NCBI GenBank assembly: GCA_045637525.1
Contig: JAZTZP010000014.1
Span: forward strand, 1 to 41,193
Direction: 5' to 3'
Length of the DNA: 41,193 nucleotides
From: JAZTZP01 sp045637525
GTDB taxonomy: Bacteria; Bacillota; Clostridia; UBA1381
Below are positions 22,763 through 31,450 of the stretch, piece by piece. Position numbers and translations under genes: made by a program. Numbering within the stretch: position 1 is the first letter of the stretch; each line of letters opens with the position of its first letter. The notes below the pieces were generated by a model. It saw only the letters and a program-made list of their open reading frames with translations. It was not told the DNA's origin and did not search any database.

Positions 22763-23854
22763 CTAAATGGAGCTTCCGTCCATTTTTCCGTTATCCATGT
22801 AATCTGTAATAATCATTTTTAATGCAGCGCATACGGGCACTCCTAAAATCATGCCGACGGGACCGAAAAATTCACCGAATACTATTACAGAGACAAGGAC
22901 CAGAAGCGGACTGATTCCGGTTGAATTGCTTAGTATTTTCGGCTGCATAAAGTTACTGTCAAGCTGTCCTAAAACAATCTGGAAGACTAATACCCAAAGC
23001 GCCTGAACAGGACCAAACGTTATAGCTGAAATTATATATACAACGACAGATGAAACGATAGGCCCGAAAAACGGTATCATATTACCTGCGGCAACTGTTA
23101 CACCGAGAAGCAGTGCGTAGGGAACTTTGAATATATTAAGGACAATTGCGGTTATTGTACCGATAATGACTGCATCAAGCGAAAGTCCGATAAAATACTT
23201 ATAGAACAAAACTGCGGCTCTTTTTATATACAGTCCGAAAACAGAGAAACGTTCACCGTTGTTTGAAATTCGTTTGTATAGATCTGAGAAGAACGAGTAT
23301 ATTCCTTCAAACTCAAATATTATATATATTGATATAATAATACTGAGGAAGAATGACAAAAATGAATTAGCTATATTGCTTATTACGGAAACGTATTTAT
23401 TAAGGTTTTTAAAGCTGAGGGCTTCGGCAAGCTTACTTGCGATGTTGTCAAGTGTTGCAATTCCGGACAGATAGTTGTTTGAATTTATAAAATTCGTAAC
23501 TGTTCTATAATATGCCGGTACATTCTCAATAAATTCCGTGAAGTTTTTATAAAGTATCGGTGCAACGAACTTTGCAAGTAATGAAAAGATTGCAATAATA
23601 GACAAGTATACGATTATTACACCTATGAGCTTTGATTTTGAAGCTAAAAATTTGTTTTTTGTCTTTTTAAGCAGTTTAGATATTTTCTTGATTGGTCTGT
23701 AAAGAAAAAAAGCGATAACTGCACCTGCGATAACCGGTGAAAATACGCTGAAGAAAACGTGTGTAACCGCTCCAAAGTTTGATAAGAGCTTATAAATCAG
23801 CATAAGGACAACGCCTGTTGATATTATATTAAGATATTTATTCTGAAATTTCAT
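22763..23854 (-). CDS. AI-2E family (PerM/YtvI-like) membrane protein
   Basis: A 363-residue membrane protein with about seven or eight helices and the family block GNMIPFFGPIVSSVVVYIISA near residue 265, then QLDSNFMQPKILSNSTGISPLLVL in the C-terminal third. Members act as transporters or as sodium/proton antiporters; the autoinducer-2 link of the family name holds for few of them. AGGAGG lies directly before the ATG and a promoter lies about 45 bases further. First gene of a two-gene unit with the exonuclease. Confidence 0.92.
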   Translation of the reverse strand: MKFQNKYLNIISTGVVLMLIYKLLSNFGAVTHVFFSVFSPVIAGAVIAFFLYRPIKKISKLLKKTKNKFLASKSKLIGVIIVYLSIIAIFSLLAKFVAPILYKNFTEFIENVPAYYRTVTNFINSNNYLSGIATLDNIASKLAEALSFKNLNKYVSVISNIANSFLSFFLSIIISIYIIFEFEGIYSFFSDLYKRISNNGERFSVFGLYIKRAAVLFYKYFIGLSLDAVIIGTITAIVLNIFKVPYALLLGVTVAAGNMIPFFGPIVSSVVVYIISAITFGPVQALWVLVFQIVLGQLDSNFMQPKILSNSTGISPLLVLVSVIVFGEFFGPVGMILGVPVCAALKMIITDYMDNGKMDGSSI

Positions 23855-23898
23855 GGTTCCTCCTGAAAATATTGTTTTAGCTTAATATTCCAAATTAT

Positions 23899-23927
23899 AT
23901 TATACTATATATTTTGACGGAAATCAA
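23899..23927 (-). promoter_or_regulatory. Promoter of the AI-2E family gene
   Basis: On the minus strand TTGATT (23922-23927) and TATAAT (23899-23904) are separated by 17 bases. It is back to back with the dGTPase promoter. Confidence 0.8.
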
Positions 23928-23962
23928 TAGTTTTTATTAAAAAAATTTAAAAATTACAGTAG

Positions 23963-23991
23963 TTGACAAATTATCGAAAAAGTGCTATAAT
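23963..23991 (+). promoter_or_regulatory. Sigma-A promoter of the dGTPase-like gene
   Basis: Perfect TTGACA (23963-23968) and TATAAT (23986-23991) with a 17-base spacer, 41 bases before the start codon. Confidence 0.9.
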
Positions 23992-24031
23992 TAATGTGTA
24001 TGAGACTGATCGGAAAGGAGCGTTGCGGGGA

Positions 24032-25216
24032 ATGAGTCTTAAGTATGAAAAGCTTAGTGATGAAATTCAGCAAAGAATTTTATCGGAACAAAAGTTAAGA
24101 GATGATGATACGGCGATAAGAAGACGTACCGGACATGATGAGGCGAACGTCTGGCGCCCGGGTTTTATACGTGATGTGGAAAAGATAATGCACAGCCTGT
24201 ATTACAACAGATATACTGATAAAACACAGGTGTTTTCATTTTATAAAAATGATGATATTACAAGACGGGCTTTGCACGTACAGCTTGTATCAAGAATTTC
24301 CAGGAATATCGGCAGACTGCTGGGGCTTGATCTTGACCTTATAGAAGCAATTGCTCTTGGACACGATTTAGGACACACACCTTTCGGGCATGCCGGTGAA
24401 AAGTTTTTAAACGGGTTGTATCATGCCGGTACGGGAAGGTATTTTAATCATAATGTTCATAGCGTTAGAGTGCTTGATGGTATATTTCATTTTAATGTGA
24501 GCTTGCAAACGCTTGACGGTATACTTTGTCATAACGGAGAGTTTGAGTGCAAGGAATACCGGCCGAAACAGCTTTTGGGGTTTGATGAGTTTGATGAACG
24601 TCTTGAAAAATGCTATACCCGCAAGGATTTTATTGAAACACTTGTCCCCGGAACTTTAGAGGGATGTGTTGTAAGAATATGCGATATGATAGCATATGTC
24701 GGAAAAGACAGGCAGGACGCTGTTAAGGCAAGAATAATTGAAAATGAAAGTGTTTTTGAACCGAGTTTTGCCGGAAGACATAATGCGGAAATAATAAATA
24801 ACCTTATTGTAAACATAGTTGAAAACAGCTATGGTAAAGACTATATTTTGCTTGATGATGAGCATTACAGTGCATTAAAGAGCATAAAGAGGGAGAATTT
24901 TGAGAAAATTTATCTTGCCGATAAAATCTCGAAAAAATATGATGAATGTATAGCGCCGATGTTTGAAAGGATGTATGGAAGGCTTCTTTCGGATTTACAA
25001 AACTCTGTTAAGAGCTCACCGGTGTACAGCCATCATATAGATGTAGTTAACAAAGCAAACCGTTATTATGACGGAATGCATTATGAAGATACGGAAAAGA
25101 ATCAGATTATCACAGATTACATTGCAAGCATGACAGATGACTATTTTATTGATTTATATGAATATCTTTTCCCGAAAGAAAAATCTATGATAGAATATGT
25201 GTCGTATTTTAATTGA
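24032..25216 (+). CDS. dGTPase-like HD-domain triphosphohydrolase
   Basis: A 394-residue member of the dNTP triphosphohydrolase family, which splits dNTPs into nucleoside and triphosphate. The N-terminal RRRTGHDEANVWRPGFIRDVEKIMHS, FSFYKNDDITRRALHVQLVSRISRNIGR and the HD motif in HDLGHTPFGHAGE (His111, Asp112), with HNVHSVRVLD after it, mark the catalytic core. The C-terminal part binds or oligomerises and is less conserved. The ATG at 24032 is preferred because the -35 box is the codon stretch that opens the longer frame. AAAGGAG lies 11 bases before it. The DUF2207-like gene follows after 42 bases. Confidence 0.92.
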   Translation: MSLKYEKLSDEIQQRILSEQKLRDDDTAIRRRTGHDEANVWRPGFIRDVEKIMHSLYYNRYTDKTQVFSFYKNDDITRRALHVQLVSRISRNIGRLLGLDLDLIEAIALGHDLGHTPFGHAGEKFLNGLYHAGTGRYFNHNVHSVRVLDGIFHFNVSLQTLDGILCHNGEFECKEYRPKQLLGFDEFDERLEKCYTRKDFIETLVPGTLEGCVVRICDMIAYVGKDRQDAVKARIIENESVFEPSFAGRHNAEIINNLIVNIVENSYGKDYILLDDEHYSALKSIKRENFEKIYLADKISKKYDECIAPMFERMYGRLLSDLQNSVKSSPVYSHHIDVVNKANRYYDGMHYEDTEKNQIITDYIASMTDDYFIDLYEYLFPKEKSMIEYVSYFN

Positions 25217-25258
25217 TATGTATTGCAGTAATTTTTATTGGTAGTGTGAGGAGATTTT

Positions 25259-26551
25259 ATGAAGAAAGAGATTTGTGCATTAATAGTCGTACTGATGCTT
25301 TGCTTTTCGGGGCAAGCATTTGCAAAGGAAATAATATTTAATAACGTTGATGCAAAAATAAGCCTGAACGCTGACGGCTCGGCGGTAGTCACAGAAACAT
25401 GGACATTGAATTTCATGAACAGCAGATTCAGGAGTTTTGCAAAACCCATAGACTGTGAGATGTCGGAATTAAAAAATGTTGAGGTGCTTCTTGATGGAGT
25501 GCAATGTGCTGAAACTGAGGACGGTGATGAAAAGCCGGTATGGACGTATGAAACACTCAAAACAGACGGGCTGACTGAGGTTGTGTGTTACTTTGATCTT
25601 TCGGGCGAGGAGCATATACTGGAGCTGAAATATATAGTTAAAAACCTTGTATCGGTTTCGGACAATGCACAGCTTCAATATGTTCTGGTTAATGAAGGCT
25701 TTACCGGGGAGATAAGAAATGCAAATATAGAGATTGAGTTCCCATATTCGGTAGATGCGGAGGACATAACAGTAAATGATCTTACTTTAACCGGGGTTTC
25801 GGATAATTTAGTGAGATTAAACGGAAGTCGTACAAACGGTGTGCCGTTATCGGTTTCGGTTAATGCTCCGAAATACATATTTAGTGCAAAAAAGACAGGA
25901 TTGGGTTTTGGTATTGGCGCTTTGATGGTTTTATTTGCTGTACTGTTTATAGCTTTTGCTTTTGTATTCAGAAGAAAGATAATATATCTGATATGCAAAT
26001 CAGGCTCAGCTTATAAGGGGATGAAGGATGCTGATATTGCACAGGAAATTTACGGTTTTAACGGTGCGTCGGAGTTTATAAGGATTAATAAAAAACGGTT
26101 GAATTCTAAAAAAATGCCTGTATCTGCGTTTTTATGGCTGATGGCGAAGGGGATTTTATATTGCGATGCGTTTGGAACTATCCGGATAAAAAACGTGAAC
26201 GCTTCCGGGTTGAATTCATATGACCTTGAGCTTGCAGAAAATGTTTCGGGGGTTGATGCAAATGTATGCTTTCGATGGATATGCTGTATTTTAAGAGGTG
26301 AGAAGTCGAGCTTTAAAAATGACAGGAATGTATCAAAAATGAAAAATGCATTTTCTTTATATAAAAAACATATTATAAGAGACGGAATAAGTTTGGATCG
26401 TGATAAGTATGTTGTTTCGGAGGCTTGTCGGATGACGGAGTCGGTGCCGTATTATACGGGTGAGCGGTTGAGCGAATACGGTGCGCTTGCATTATCAGAG
26501 CCGGGATTTGAACAGGATCTGACAAAATATATATTGGCGTTTCAAAAATAA
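25259..26551 (+). CDS. DUF2207-like membrane protein
   Basis: A 430-residue protein with a signal peptide (cleavage likely after the AFA at about residue 22), an extracellular beta-rich domain to about residue 210 containing ISLNADGSAVVTETWTLNF and FRSFAKPIDCE, one membrane helix (about 213-238) and a cytoplasmic tail ending at 430. This order fits predicted membrane proteins with DUF2207, whose function is unknown. The usual low-complexity Gly-rich end of the family is not seen here. GAGGAG precedes the ATG. It is probably cotranscribed with the dGTPase-like gene. Family assignment is inferred from overall architecture. Confidence 0.7.
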   Translation: MKKEICALIVVLMLCFSGQAFAKEIIFNNVDAKISLNADGSAVVTETWTLNFMNSRFRSFAKPIDCEMSELKNVEVLLDGVQCAETEDGDEKPVWTYETLKTDGLTEVVCYFDLSGEEHILELKYIVKNLVSVSDNAQLQYVLVNEGFTGEIRNANIEIEFPYSVDAEDITVNDLTLTGVSDNLVRLNGSRTNGVPLSVSVNAPKYIFSAKKTGLGFGIGALMVLFAVLFIAFAFVFRRKIIYLICKSGSAYKGMKDADIAQEIYGFNGASEFIRINKKRLNSKKMPVSAFLWLMAKGILYCDAFGTIRIKNVNASGLNSYDLELAENVSGVDANVCFRWICCILRGEKSSFKNDRNVSKMKNAFSLYKKHIIRDGISLDRDKYVVSEACRMTESVPYYTGERLSEYGALALSEPGFEQDLTKYILAFQK

Positions 26552-26573
26552 ACTAAAAAAATATATAAAGGTA

Positions 26574-26602
26574 TTGATTTATTAAAGTAAGTATGTTATA
26601 AT
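26574..26602 (+). promoter_or_regulatory. Promoter of galE
   Basis: TTGATT (26574-26579) and TATAAT (26597-26602), 17 bases apart, 58 bases before the start codon. Confidence 0.8.
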
Positions 26603-26660
26603 TTTTATTAAAGAGAAATAAATAAGCCTGTATTTTACGGGCATGAAAGGAAGTTTATAA

Positions 26661-27674
26661 ATGAATATTTTGGTAACAGGCGGAGCAGGTTATATCGGGA
26701 GTCATGCATGTGTTGAGCTTTTAGAGGCAGGATATAATGTAATCGTGCTTGATAATCTTTGCAATTCTTCGAAAAAATCACTTGATGCTGTAAAGAAGAT
26801 TACCGGCAAGGATATGCTTTTTTATGAAGTTGATATGCTTGATTATGACGCAATGGAAAAGGTTTTTGAAGAAAACAAAATTGATGCGGTAATTCATTTT
26901 GCAGGATTAAAGGCAGTTGGAGAGTCTACGCAGATACCGATAAGATATTACCATAATAACATAACAGGAACTTTAAATCTTGTGACGCTTATGGAAAAAT
27001 ATGATGTATATAATTTAGTATTCTCAAGCTCGGCGACAGTTTACGGAATGCCGAAAACAGTTCCGATTACAGAGGATTTTCCGCTTTCAACAACTAATCC
27101 GTATGGTTCTACAAAGCTTATGATAGAAAATATACTTACGGATGTTTATAAATCAAATAATAAGTGGTCAATTTCACTTCTCAGATACTTTAATCCGATT
27201 GGTGCTCATGAAAGCGGTGAGATTGGTGAAGATCCGAAGGGAATACCTAACAATCTTCTTCCTTATGTATCAAAGGTTGCAATAGGAAGTCTTGAAAAAT
27301 TAAGCGTATTTGGCGACGACTATGATACAGAAGATGGTACGGGTGTAAGAGATTATATACATGTTGTTGACCTTGCAATTGGTCATTTAAAGACTTTGGA
27401 GAAGTGTTCCGGTAAGCCGGGTGTACATATATATAACCTCGGAACAGGAAACGGATACAGTGTTCTTGAAATAGTTGCTGCTTTTGAAAAATCAACCGGT
27501 CAGAAGGTGCCGTATGTGATTGCACCACGTCGCCCGGGTGATATAGCAAAATGCTACGCAGACCCGACGAAGGCTAAAGCAGAGCTTGGCTGGCAGGCTG
27601 AGCGTGGCATTACGGAGATGTGTAAAGATTTGTGGAAATGGCAAAGCAGTCATCCGAACGGATTTAATGATTGA
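26661..27674 (+). CDS. galE: UDP-glucose 4-epimerase
   Basis: A 337-residue short-chain dehydrogenase/reductase. The NAD-binding motif TGGAGYIGS opens the protein, followed by VIHFAGLKAVGES and the catalytic Tyr148 and Lys152 in YGSTK. The substrate side has RYFNPIGAHESG and GDDYDTEDGTGVRDYIHVVDLA, all standard for GalE. It interconverts UDP-glucose and UDP-galactose in galactose use and cell-surface sugar synthesis. AAAGGAAG precedes the ATG. It is a single gene with its own promoter and terminator. Confidence 0.97.
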   Translation: MNILVTGGAGYIGSHACVELLEAGYNVIVLDNLCNSSKKSLDAVKKITGKDMLFYEVDMLDYDAMEKVFEENKIDAVIHFAGLKAVGESTQIPIRYYHNNITGTLNLVTLMEKYDVYNLVFSSSATVYGMPKTVPITEDFPLSTTNPYGSTKLMIENILTDVYKSNNKWSISLLRYFNPIGAHESGEIGEDPKGIPNNLLPYVSKVAIGSLEKLSVFGDDYDTEDGTGVRDYIHVVDLAIGHLKTLEKCSGKPGVHIYNLGTGNGYSVLEIVAAFEKSTGQKVPYVIAPRRPGDIAKCYADPTKAKAELGWQAERGITEMCKDLWKWQSSHPNGFND

Positions 27675-27686
27675 TTAAATAAGCTT

Positions 27687-27714
27687 CCCCCGGAAAGAAA
27701 CATCCGGGGGTGTT
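27687..27714 (+). terminator. Intrinsic terminator of galE
   Basis: Perfect arms CCCCCGGA (27687-27694) and TCCGGGGG (27703-27710) with an 8-base loop, followed by TGTTTT. Confidence 0.85.
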
Positions 27715-27801
27715 TTGGCGTATTAGGGTAAATAAATTATTCACAGATTAAATAGGGTATTTATATGGATACAAATCAGGTTAATTAAGGAGAATGATGA
27801 T

Positions 27802-28650
27802 ATGTACTACATTATGGTTTTATTTGCGGCGGTTTTGTTTTCGCTTCAGTTTCTTTGTCAGCAGCGATATGAGGAAAATTGCGGTACGGGATTTTGTGCT
27901 GCTTTGGGATTTTCGCTTTACAAAGGACTGGTTGTGATTTTAATGATGCTTATTTTAAGCGGTTTTAAGATACAGTTTACTATGTTTAGCTTTATACTGT
28001 CAGGAGTCTACGCATTGTGCTACATACTTATGATTTCTTTCAGTTTAAAAGCTTTTTCGGTGGCAAACTTATCTGTATATTCCGTATTTACAATGCTTGG
28101 CGGAATGCTGTTGCCGTTTCTTGCAGGCGTTTTATTCTATAATGAAGAGCTTTCGATATTTAAAGTTTTGTGCTGCTTGCTTATTGTGGTTGCGGTGCTG
28201 CTTAACATTCAAAAGGGCACGGGGAATAAAAAAGCTATTATATACTACATGCTTGTATTTGTTTTAAATGGTATGGTTGGTGTGTTGTCTAAGATTCATC
28301 AGGATTCCGGATTTGCGCATACCGACAGTACAAGTTTTATGCTTTATTCAGGCGTGTTTACTGTTATAATATGTAGTATATGGCTTCTTGTAAAAGGTGA
28401 AAAAATTCCTCTGATGAAGGGGAAAAATCTGCTTTATTCGGCAGGTGACGGAGCTTTAAACGGCATAGGAGACTTGCTTTTATTGATTGCTGTTGCAAAT
28501 ATCCCGGCATCTGTTCAGTATCCGCTTGTAACGGGCGGAGTTATGGTGTTTTCTACTGTAATAAGTATTATACGACATGAAAAGCTGAGAAAAACCGAAT
28601 ATGTTGCTGCTGTAATTGCGTTTGCTTCATCTGTAATGATGGCATTATAG
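27802..28650 (+). CDS. DMT-superfamily membrane transporter, paralogue of the 3.2 kb gene
   Basis: A 282-residue, ten-helix drug/metabolite-type transporter. It shares length, topology and motifs with the gene at 3242-4105: LFAAVLFSLQFLCQQRY against LIAVLFQAVTFVYQKKY at the start, the central MLGGMLLPFLAGVLFYNEEL, and LNGMVGVLSKIHQ against LNGFVSVVSKLHQ. The two are clearly paralogous. AAGGAG precedes the ATG; a promoter was not clear. It stands alone between the galE terminator and a bidirectional one. Substrate unknown. Confidence 0.87.
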   Translation: MYYIMVLFAAVLFSLQFLCQQRYEENCGTGFCAALGFSLYKGLVVILMMLILSGFKIQFTMFSFILSGVYALCYILMISFSLKAFSVANLSVYSVFTMLGGMLLPFLAGVLFYNEELSIFKVLCCLLIVVAVLLNIQKGTGNKKAIIYYMLVFVLNGMVGVLSKIHQDSGFAHTDSTSFMLYSGVFTVIICSIWLLVKGEKIPLMKGKNLLYSAGDGALNGIGDLLLLIAVANIPASVQYPLVTGGVMVFSTVISIIRHEKLRKTEYVAAVIAFASSVMMAL

Positions 28651-28682
28651 TATGCAGTAAGAGTGAGAAAAATAATTTGAAA

Positions 28683-28739
28683 ACAGGCTGTTGCAAATGA
28701 GTGAATTTAAAATGCTCATTTGTAACAGCCTGTCATAGT
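28683..28739. terminator. Bidirectional terminator between the DMT gene and folD
   Basis: A 19-base arm at 28683-28701 (ACAGGCTGTTGCAAATGAG) pairs with 28715-28733 with one G-U pair; TTTTTT follows shortly on the plus strand. Confidence 0.85.
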
Positions 28740-28748
28740 TTTTATAGA

Positions 28749-29591
28749 TTAGTTTAGCTGAGCCGCTTTTACTGTATTTTTCATAAGCATAGCGATAGTC
28801 ATTGGACCAACACCGCCCGGAACGGGGGTGATTGCAGCGGCTTTTTTCTCGGCGCTTTCAAAATGCACATCGCCGACAAGCTTTTTGTTTTCGAGTCTGT
28901 TTATACCTACATCAATTACAACTGCGCCTTCTTTTATCATATCACCTGTTACAAATTCAGGTATTCCTACTGCAACTACAAGGATATCGGCAGAACGGGT
29001 TTTTTCTGCGAGGTCTTTTGTTCTTGAGTGGCAGATGGTTACGGTACCGTTTTTATGAAGCAGGAGCATAGCCTGCGGTTTGCCTACGATATTGCTTCTT
29101 CCTACGATTACACAGTCTTTTCCGGCAACGTCTATTCCGGATTCTGCTATTAATTCCATTACTCCGGCAGGAGTGCAGGGAACAAAGTCATAATCGCCCG
29201 TCATTATTTTTCCTACATTAACGGGATGGAATGCATCGACATCTTTTGACGGCTTAATGCTGTTTATAATCTTCTGCTCGTTAATATGCTTTGGTACAGG
29301 GAGCTGAACGAGTATTCCTGAAACTTCATCATCGTTATTTAGCTTTTCGATGAGTGCTAAAAGCTCAGCCTCTGTGGTTTCGGCAGGAAGTGCGTATTCA
29401 AAAGACCTGATGCCTGTTTCTTCACAGGCTTTTTTCTTGTTATTTACATACACACGGCTGGCAGGGTCGTCGCCTACTATTATAACTGCAAGACCCGGAT
29501 TAATGCCTTTTTCTTTTAGTGTTGTTACTTCTTGTTTTAGTTCTTCCTTGATTCGTGCGGACACTTCTTTGCCCTTTAGTAAAATTGCCAT
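28749..29591 (-). CDS. folD: Bifunctional methylenetetrahydrofolate dehydrogenase/cyclohydrolase
   Basis: A 280-residue FolD that interconverts 5,10-methylene- and 10-formyl-tetrahydrofolate with NADP. Visible blocks are VGDDPASRVYVNNKKKACEE with the active-site Tyr and Lys, GILVQLPVPKH, VGRSNIVGKP and PVPGGVGPMTIAMLM, all in canonical order. AGGAGG lies 7 bases before the ATG at 29591. The N-terminus MAILLKGKEVSARI is the expected one, so the first 31 codons truly overlap the 3' end of ygiQ in another frame. Last gene of the minus-strand ftsK/spoIIIE-ygiQ-folD unit. Confidence 0.97.
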   Translation of the reverse strand: MAILLKGKEVSARIKEELKQEVTTLKEKGINPGLAVIIVGDDPASRVYVNNKKKACEETGIRSFEYALPAETTEAELLALIEKLNNDDEVSGILVQLPVPKHINEQKIINSIKPSKDVDAFHPVNVGKIMTGDYDFVPCTPAGVMELIAESGIDVAGKDCVIVGRSNIVGKPQAMLLLHKNGTVTICHSRTKDLAEKTRSADILVVAVGIPEFVTGDMIKEGAVVIDVGINRLENKKLVGDVHFESAEKKAAAITPVPGGVGPMTIAMLMKNTVKAAQLN

Positions 29592-31404
29592 TTTCGTTCC
29601 TCCTGTTTGAATATTCGTTTTTTAATGGTCTTATTAAACATTTATCACCAAACCCTATTAAATCACGCCGTCCGGCTGCAACAAGGGCATCGTAGACGAG
29701 GCGATAGTTATCAGGATTTCGGAATTGAAGCAATGCGCGTTGCATAGCCTTTTCCTTATATGATTTCGGTACATATACCGGCTTGCCTGTTAAAGGATCT
29801 GTTTCGGTATAAAACATACAGGTAGAGAGAGTGCCCGGAGTGGGGTAGAAGTCTTGTACCTGCTGAGGGTTTATATTATTTTCTTTTAGATAAACCGCAA
29901 GCTCTATTGCATCGTTTAAGGTGCTTCCCGGATGGCTCGACATAAGATAAGGTACTAAAAATTGTTTTTTGCCGATTTTCTCATTAATCTTATAGAACTT
30001 ATCGGAAAACTTGTTATAAACGCTGTTTTTGGGTTTGCCCATATGCTTTAAAACATTATCGGAAACGTGTTCCGGAGCGACTTTCAACTGTCCGCTTACA
30101 TGATGTTTACAGAGTTCATGGAAAAAGGTATCATCTTTGTCGGCAATAAGATAATCGAAACGTATGCCGGAACGTATGAAAACCTTTTTTACACCTTTTA
30201 TATTTCGTATTTGTTTTAAAATATCAAGGTATTTTTTGTGGTTCACCTTCATGTTTTTACAAACTGTCGGGAAGAGACACTCTTTATTTTTGCACGCTCC
30301 TGATTTTAGTTGTTTATCACAGGCAACGCCCGTAAAGTTTGCAGTAGGTCCGCCTACGTCGTGGATATATCCTTTAAAATCCGGATCCTTTGTCATGAGT
30401 TCGGCTTCTGCAACAAGCGATCCGGCACTTCTTGAAGTTACAATGCGTCCCTGATGAAATGCAAGTGCGCAGAAATTACAGCCACCATAACAGCCACGGT
30501 TTGCGGCGAGGCTGAATTTAACTTCTTTAATTGCTTCGATTCCGCCGGATTTTTCGTACATTGGATGATATGTTCTCATATACGGAAGTGCATACACTTC
30601 ATCAAGCTCTTCTGTTATAAGCGGTTTCATCGGAATGTTCTGAACAAGGTATTTATCCTGATGCTTCTGAACAAGTGTTTTTCCGATAAAAGGATTTTGT
30701 TCGTAGTATTGTATTTTACAAGACTCTGCATAGGCTGATTTGTTTTCTTTACACTCTTCAAATGACGGCATAATTATTGAGTCCTCAGGTGGTGTGTCGG
30801 ACAGATAACACGTTCCCGGAATGTTGCGTATTTTTTTTACGGGAATGCCTTTTTCAAGCATATCTGCTATCATTACAACCTGTTTTTCGCCCATGCCGTA
30901 CATTAAAATGTCGGCTCTTGAATCTATGAGTATTGAACGGCGCAGTCTGTCGTCCCAATAGTCGTAATGTGTGAAGCGTCTTAAGCTTGCTTCGACACCG
31001 CCGATGAGCAATGGTGTATCGCCGAAGGCTTCTCTTATACGATTGCAGTAAACTATTGTTGCTCTGTCCGGCCGCTGACCGCTTTTATTGCCGGGGGCGT
31101 ATGCATCGTCGCTTCTTTTCTTTTTACTTACTGTATAATGATTAACCATGCTGTCGATATTTCCGGCTGTTACAAGCACGCCGAGACGAGGTCTGCCGAA
31201 TTTCAGAAAGTCTGTTTTTGACCTCCAATCGGGAAGAGAAAGGATACAAACCCGGTATCCTTTACTTTCTAACACTCTTGATATTATGGCATGTCCGAAG
31301 CTTGGATGATCTACATAAGCGTCACCGACAACATACAGAAAATCATAATAATCCCATCCTCTTTTTTTTATATCTTCAGGGGAAACGGGTAAAAAATCAT
31401 TCAT
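29500..31404 (-). CDS. ygiQ: YgiQ-family radical SAM protein
   Basis: A 634-residue YgiQ-type enzyme with an N-terminal domain (FLPVSPEDIKKRGWDYYDF and VVGDAYVDHPSFGHAII), the radical SAM cluster motif CYGGCNFC (CxxxCxxC, near residue 303-311) with upstream RGCYGG, and C-terminal QDFYPTPGTLSTCMFYTETDP. Members bind a 4Fe-4S cluster and S-adenosylmethionine; the reaction is unknown. The last 30 or so residues form a basic tail (NRRNENGNFTKGQRSVRTNQ and beyond) encoded by the same DNA as the start of folD. ACGGAGA precedes the ATG. The ftsK-like gene ends 46 bases upstream, and the two are probably cotranscribed. Confidence 0.95.
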   Translation of the reverse strand: MNDFLPVSPEDIKKRGWDYYDFLYVVGDAYVDHPSFGHAIISRVLESKGYRVCILSLPDWRSKTDFLKFGRPRLGVLVTAGNIDSMVNHYTVSKKKRSDDAYAPGNKSGQRPDRATIVYCNRIREAFGDTPLLIGGVEASLRRFTHYDYWDDRLRRSILIDSRADILMYGMGEKQVVMIADMLEKGIPVKKIRNIPGTCYLSDTPPEDSIIMPSFEECKENKSAYAESCKIQYYEQNPFIGKTLVQKHQDKYLVQNIPMKPLITEELDEVYALPYMRTYHPMYEKSGGIEAIKEVKFSLAANRGCYGGCNFCALAFHQGRIVTSRSAGSLVAEAELMTKDPDFKGYIHDVGGPTANFTGVACDKQLKSGACKNKECLFPTVCKNMKVNHKKYLDILKQIRNIKGVKKVFIRSGIRFDYLIADKDDTFFHELCKHHVSGQLKVAPEHVSDNVLKHMGKPKNSVYNKFSDKFYKINEKIGKKQFLVPYLMSSHPGSTLNDAIELAVYLKENNINPQQVQDFYPTPGTLSTCMFYTETDPLTGKPVYVPKSYKEKAMQRALLQFRNPDNYRLVYDALVAAGRRDLIGFGDKCLIRPLKNEYSNRRNENGNFTKGQRSVRTNQGRTKTRSNNTKRKRH

Positions 31405-31450
31405 ATAAATCTCCGTTCTGCCTTGTATGCGGCATTAGTAGTGAAATGTT

